Positions 60,486-64,000 of a stretch of 64,000 bases of DNA are shown here, one piece after another. The position numbers were made by a program, and so were the translations under genes. The DNA is from JACCSI01 sp963815285. Lineage in GTDB: Bacteria; Acidobacteriota; Vicinamibacteria; Vicinamibacterales; UBA2999. The stretch covers positions 62,001 through 126,000 of the forward strand of contig CAWFGB010000009.1 of NCBI GenBank assembly GCA_963815285.1. The letters run 5' to 3'. The notes under the pieces are model-generated. The model saw only the letters and a list, made by a program, of their open reading frames with translations, did not search any database and was not told where the DNA came from. Positions within the stretch are counted from its first letter, which is position 1. The number at the start of each line of letters is the position of its first letter.

Positions 60486-62417
60486 CTACGATAACGTTTT
60501 TTGGGCAACCTCGGCAAGCGCGTCAGCGACAAACTGCGCCACCGGACGGGCGCCCAGGTCACCCTTCGCACGGCTGCGCACCGCCACCGCATGGTCGGCG
60601 GCCTCGCGGTCCCCGATGACCAGCATGTAGGGGACCTTTTGCAGCTGCGCCTCGCGGATTTTGTAGTTGATTTTCTCCTGTCGCGCGTCCAGATCCGCCC
60701 GGAGCCCGGCGCTCACGAGTTGGGCGCGGACTTCCTCGGCATAGGGCGTATGCCTGTCGGCAATCGGCAGGACGACCGCCTGCACCGGTGCCAGCCAGAG
60801 CGGAAATGCGCCGGCAAAATGCTCGACCAGAATCGCGATGAACCGCTCAATGCTCCCGAAAATGGCCCGGTGGATGACGACGGGGCGATGTTCGGCGTTG
60901 TCGGCGCCCGTGTACTTCAGGTCGAAGCGCTCAGGCATCTGGTAGTCGAGCTGGATGGTGCCGCACTGCCACTTCCGGCCGAGTGCGTCGGTGATGTCGA
61001 AGTCGATCTTCGGGCCGTAAAAGGCGCCATCGCCTGCGTTGAGCACGTACGCCTGTCCCGCCCCTTCGAGCGCGCGCCGTAGGCCGGCCTCGGCGTCGTC
61101 CCACGTCGCCACCTCGCCCAGGAATTTCTCCGGGCGGGTAGACAGTTTGGCCGTGTAACTCAGGCCGAAATCGCCGTAGACGCGCTGAATGAGGCGGATG
61201 AGCGCCTCAACTTCGGCGCCAATCTGCTCCTGCGTGACGAAACAGTGACCATCGTCCTGAGAAAACTGGCGGACGCGCATCAGGCCCGACAGCACGCCCG
61301 ACGCCTCGTTGCGATGGAGCGGCGTCTGCTCGTGTAAGCGGAGAGGCAGGTCGCGATAGCTGCGCATCTCGGTGCCGAAGAGCAGGAAGTGGCCCGGGCA
61401 GTTCATCGGCTTGAGGCCCATTTGCTCGTCGTCGGCGGACTTCACCAGAAACATGTTGTCCTGGTAGTAGTCCCAGTGGCCGGACGTCTCCCACAGCGCC
61501 TTGTTGAACACGATCGGCGCCTTGACCTCGACGTAACCGGCGGGAATCAGCACGTCGCGCATGTAGTTGCCGAGTGTGTTGTAAAGAACCGTGCCCTTGG
61601 GCAGCCAGAACGTCGCACCTGGCGCCCATGGATGAAACGTAAACAGCCCGAGTTCCTTGCCGACCTTGCGGTGGTCGCGCTTCTTGGCTTCCTCAAGCCG
61701 CTTCAGGTGCTCGTCGAGCTCCTTCTGCGTCAGGAACGCGGTGCCGTAAATGCGCTGCATCGGCGCGTTCTTCGCGTCGCCCTTCCAGTACGCGTTGGAG
61801 GTTGTCAGCAGCTTGAACGCCTTCAGCTTGCTAGTTGACGGGACGTGCGGGCCGACGCAGAAGTCCACGAACACATCACGGTCCTTGATCGTGTAGACGG
61901 ACACGCGCGACTGACCGGCCGTCTTTTCCTCGATCAGCTGCACCTTGAGCGGCTCGCCACGGTTGGTGAAGAACGCGATCGCTTCGTCGCGCGGCCACAT
62001 CTGGCGCTCGTAGACGAAGTCCTGCGACGCGATCTCTCGCATCTTCTGCTCGATGCGCTCGAGATCCTCCGGCACGAACGGCCGATCGACGATGAAGTCA
62101 TAAAAGAAGCCTTCGTCGGTCGGCGGACCAATGCCGCATTGGGCCGCGGGGAAGAGCGCCGTCACCGCCGCAGCCATGAGGTGCGCCGTCGAGTGGCGCG
62201 TGACCTCGAGCGCCTCGGGAGACTTGTTCGTGATGATTTGGACGCTGGCGTCGCTCTCCAGCGGGAGAGTGAGATCGACGAGACGGTCGTTCACCTTGGC
62301 GGCAAGGGCGGCGTCAGCCAGTCGCGGCGAGATGTCGCGCGCGATGTCCAGCACCGGCGTGCCTGGCGCCACCTCGCGCACGGAACCATCGGGAAGCGTA
62401 ACTGAGATGTGAGACAT
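60486..62417 (-). CDS. thrS: Threonyl-tRNA synthetase
   Basis: This 643-residue protein is a complete ThrRS: TGS domain (MSHISVTLPDGSVREVAPGT), editing domain with HSTAHLMAAAV (HxxxH) and the Cys/His site at VDFCVGPHVPSTSKLKAFKL, catalytic core with MNCPGHFLLF, RNEASGVLSGLMRVRQFSQD (motif 2), and QLDYQMPERFDLKYTGADNA and HRAIFGSIERFIAILVEHFA (motif 3), then the anticodon-binding domain (LAPVQAVVLPIADRHTPYAE). It is followed after 117 bases by infC. In E. coli thrS-infC-rpmI-rplT is the same order. Confidence 0.97.
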   Translation of the reverse strand: MSHISVTLPDGSVREVAPGTPVLDIARDISPRLADAALAAKVNDRLVDLTLPLESDASVQIITNKSPEALEVTRHSTAHLMAAAVTALFPAAQCGIGPPTDEGFFYDFIVDRPFVPEDLERIEQKMREIASQDFVYERQMWPRDEAIAFFTNRGEPLKVQLIEEKTAGQSRVSVYTIKDRDVFVDFCVGPHVPSTSKLKAFKLLTTSNAYWKGDAKNAPMQRIYGTAFLTQKELDEHLKRLEEAKKRDHRKVGKELGLFTFHPWAPGATFWLPKGTVLYNTLGNYMRDVLIPAGYVEVKAPIVFNKALWETSGHWDYYQDNMFLVKSADDEQMGLKPMNCPGHFLLFGTEMRSYRDLPLRLHEQTPLHRNEASGVLSGLMRVRQFSQDDGHCFVTQEQIGAEVEALIRLIQRVYGDFGLSYTAKLSTRPEKFLGEVATWDDAEAGLRRALEGAGQAYVLNAGDGAFYGPKIDFDITDALGRKWQCGTIQLDYQMPERFDLKYTGADNAEHRPVVIHRAIFGSIERFIAILVEHFAGAFPLWLAPVQAVVLPIADRHTPYAEEVRAQLVSAGLRADLDARQEKINYKIREAQLQKVPYMLVIGDREAADHAVAVRSRAKGDLGARPVAQFVADALAEVAQKTLS

Positions 62418-62522
62418 GGGGCTATGGTGTCGCCGCCTTCGGCGGCGAGCTGCTTCGGCGGGCAGCCGTTACGTAGCTTGCCAGCCGAAGCCCACGGTTA
62501 TCTGGCAAGCGTGGGCGAAGGC

Positions 62523-62599
62523 TGGTAGGCGCGGGTGGACTCGAACCACTGACCTCCTCCGTGTCAGGGAGGCGCTCTAACCAACTGAGCTACGCGCCT
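62523..62599 (-). tRNA. tRNA-Val (anticodon GAC)
   Basis: Starting at 62599 on the minus strand, a complete cloverleaf can be drawn: acceptor AGGCGCG pairs with CGCGCCT, D-arm GCTC AGTTGGTTA GAGC, anticodon stem CCTCC/GGAGG with loop CTGACAC (anticodon GAC), T-arm with TTCGAGT. CCA is encoded (62525-62523). The T stem has one mismatch at its base. The anticodon GAC reads GUC and GUU codons. Confidence 0.95.
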
Positions 62600-62714
62600 A
62601 TATAGTGGACCGCCGTCAATAGGCGAACAAAAAGTATAGCACGTCAGTTGCGACGCTTCGCGCTGTGCGACGACTGGTCTTCACGCTCGGCGCGCGTCTG
62701 GCCGACCAGCGTTC

Positions 62715-63872
62715 CTACCGTGCCTTGAGGTGTTCGATCGCCCGGTCGAGCGTCACGTCCGGCGTTGGCGCCGGCTGGCCGAACTCGATGTCGGGTTGTT
62801 CAACGGCGACGTCCGGTGACAGGCCCTTCTCGTTGATCACCGCTTCGCCAGGCGTGAGATACAGCAGATGCGTCAGGAGCATCGCGCTGCCATCGGGCAG
62901 ACGCACAAGACGCTGCTGCGCTGCGCGTCCGAGCGTCCGCTCGCCGACCAGCGACGCGCGTTTATTACCGGCAAGAGCGGCGGCAAACAGCTCCGCCGCT
63001 CCGGACGTGCCGTTGTCAGCCAGTATCGCGATGGGCAGCGTGATGCTGCCATCGCCCGCGGCAGCCGCGACCGCATCCTTCGCCTTGCCGCGCTCCTGCC
63101 GGTAGACGAGCGTGCCGCTCGGGACGAACAATCGCGCCGCGGCCAGGCCGCCTTCGACGTCGCCGAACGCCGTGCCTCGCAAATCGATGACGAGGTGCGT
63201 GGCGCCGCCCTTGATCAGCGCGGCGGTCTCGGTCCGCATCTGATCTGGCGTGGCCTTGCCGAACTCGGCGATACGCAGTTCGCCGACGCCTGGCTGCACG
63301 AGCCGTCCGCGCACCGGTGCCGCATTGAGCACTTCGCGCGCGATTTCCACCGTGTGAGGCTCCGCCGCGTTACCGCGGAGCACGGTCAACGTTACCTTCG
63401 TACCTGGCTTGCCGGCGAGCAGGCGCGCGCCCTGATACACAGAGGTATCCCGCGTGGATTGACCCTCGATCGCACGAATGTAATCGCCCGGGCGCAGGCC
63501 TGCGCGCGCGGCGGGCGAGCCGTCGAGCGCCGCGACCACGCGCAGGTAGTACTGCCGTGTGATTTCGAGACCGGTGCGGCCGCTCGCGAGCGATTCGTTG
63601 CGTTCGAAAACTTTGACCTGCTCGGCATCGAGATAGGCGCTATCCGGATCGAGCCCGTCGGCAAGCCCGTGCATGGCACCGCGCATGATCTTGTCGGGCT
63701 GCACTTCCTCGACGTAGTTGTTGACGATGAGCGTCACGACGTCTTCGAAGATGCGGAGAAACTGGTAGCTCTCCTGCTGGGCCATGGCGCGCCCCATGAA
63801 TCCGCCGATGACGGCGAAGGCGAGGACCGGCACCGAGATCATCAGGACGAGCAGGCGACCGCGCGACTTCAT
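62715..63872 (-). CDS. S41-family carboxyl-terminal-processing-protease-like protein with altered active site
   Basis: The start is ATG 63872, six bases after AGGAG, overlapping the M23 gene stop. The 385-residue protein has a signal-anchor (LLVLMISVPVLAFAVIGGFM), a PDZ domain (VVAALDGSPAARAGLRPGDY, IRAIEGQST) and a tail-specific-protease core (GVGELRIAEFGKATPDQM, HLVIDLRGTAFGDVEGGL). In this family the Ser sits in T-A-S-A-A-E and the Lys in G-E-K-T-F-G-K-G. Here the strings read NGTSGAAELF and GERTLGRAAQQ: Gly is at the Ser position (with Ser one before) and Arg at the Lys position. It may be a non-catalytic or rewired member. Neighbour of an M23 gene, as CtpA often is. Confidence 0.85.
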   Translation of the reverse strand: MKSRGRLLVLMISVPVLAFAVIGGFMGRAMAQQESYQFLRIFEDVVTLIVNNYVEEVQPDKIMRGAMHGLADGLDPDSAYLDAEQVKVFERNESLASGRTGLEITRQYYLRVVAALDGSPAARAGLRPGDYIRAIEGQSTRDTSVYQGARLLAGKPGTKVTLTVLRGNAAEPHTVEIAREVLNAAPVRGRLVQPGVGELRIAEFGKATPDQMRTETAALIKGGATHLVIDLRGTAFGDVEGGLAAARLFVPSGTLVYRQERGKAKDAVAAAAGDGSITLPIAILADNGTSGAAELFAAALAGNKRASLVGERTLGRAAQQRLVRLPDGSAMLLTHLLYLTPGEAVINEKGLSPDVAVEQPDIEFGQPAPTPDVTLDRAIEHLKAR

Positions 63873-64000
63873 CGAGAACTCCTGAGCCATTGTACGGGAT
63901 CGACCGGGCGACCGTCGATGCGCACTTCGAAATAGGCGACCGCCTGGCCGGCCGGGTTCTGGCCCGCCCGTCCCACCGTTGAGCCCCGTTCCACACGCGC
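63869..64000 (-). CDS. Murein hydrolase activator EnvC-like, M23 peptidase C-terminus (partial)
   Basis: Only the last 43 residues are inside the window: the chain continues beyond 64000. It reads ERGSTVGRAGQNPAGQAVAY and FEVRIDGRPVDPVQWLRSSR, the final strands of an M23/LytM domain, where the V-A-Y/H-F-E-x-R motif precedes a P-V-(D/N)-P-x-x-W/Y-L ending. Its TGA overlaps the ATG of the S41 gene, so the two are coupled, as envC and ctpA commonly are. Whether it is catalytic or an amidase activator cannot be judged. Confidence 0.8.
   Translation of the reverse strand, partial: ARVERGSTVGRAGQNPAGQAVAYFEVRIDGRPVDPVQWLRSSR

Noticed and set aside
62418..62522. A T-box or other leader before thrS
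   Set aside because: thrS is on the minus strand and this short gap to the tRNA has no T-box motif or specifier stem.

Overview
The window is high-GC DNA from a Gram-negative bacterium. It encodes outer-membrane barrels, lipoproteins, an RND efflux pump, TolC-type exit ducts, TatC and ZapA. DUF4136 proteins, a Ser/Thr kinase with a proline-rich sensor half, a PQQ alcohol dehydrogenase and a CstA transporter together suggest Acidobacteriota, probably class Vicinamibacteria. This is inference, because the window has no 16S rRNA or other marker that settles it.

Layout. 0.4-9 kb (+) is a run of small secreted envelope proteins: two DUF4136 genes, three paralogues of an unnamed secreted family, an Omp85-type barrel, a glycine-zipper protein, and an opposing lipoprotein gene. 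9-15 kb (-) holds a degenerate sensor kinase and a DUF3302-HlyD-TolC export operon. 15-25 kb is mixed: a lone receiver, a TPM/YgcG protein, an MFS transporter, a flavin-reductase-like protein, an outer-membrane barrel and a Ser/Thr kinase. 25.8-30 kb (+) is a four-gene tyrosinase cluster: an HExxH protein with a histone-like tail, a small basic protein, tyrosinase, and a DUF2182 membrane protein. 30-37 kb holds tatC, a cold-shock protein and a TetR-MFP-RND efflux operon. 37.5-48.5 kb holds an RRM protein, a PQQ dehydrogenase, a coiled-coil/GAF protein overlapping a lytic transglycosylase, a polytopic membrane protein, a methyltransferase and cstA. 48.5-52.4 kb is a heterodimeric ABC exporter whose two subunits both carry collagen-like repeat inserts. 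53-64 kb (-) is the translation/division core: envC(partial)-S41-tRNA-Val-thrS-infC-rpmI-rplT-pheS-pheT-zapB-zapA-6S RNA-thiL-3D protein.

The most notable points are these. A 6S RNA gene (ssrS) lies directly downstream of zapA. infC appears to start at ATA. pheS carries an in-frame repeat insertion of about 50 codons. The ABC exporter pair contains 9-bp and 10-bp tandem repeats, and loss or gain of one 10-bp unit would shift the frame. The S41 protein lacks the usual Ser/Lys dyad. The sensor kinase has Thr at the phospho-acceptor position. At least eight frame breaks interrupt otherwise recognisable accessory genes; they are either real decay or assembly indels, and sequence alone cannot decide.
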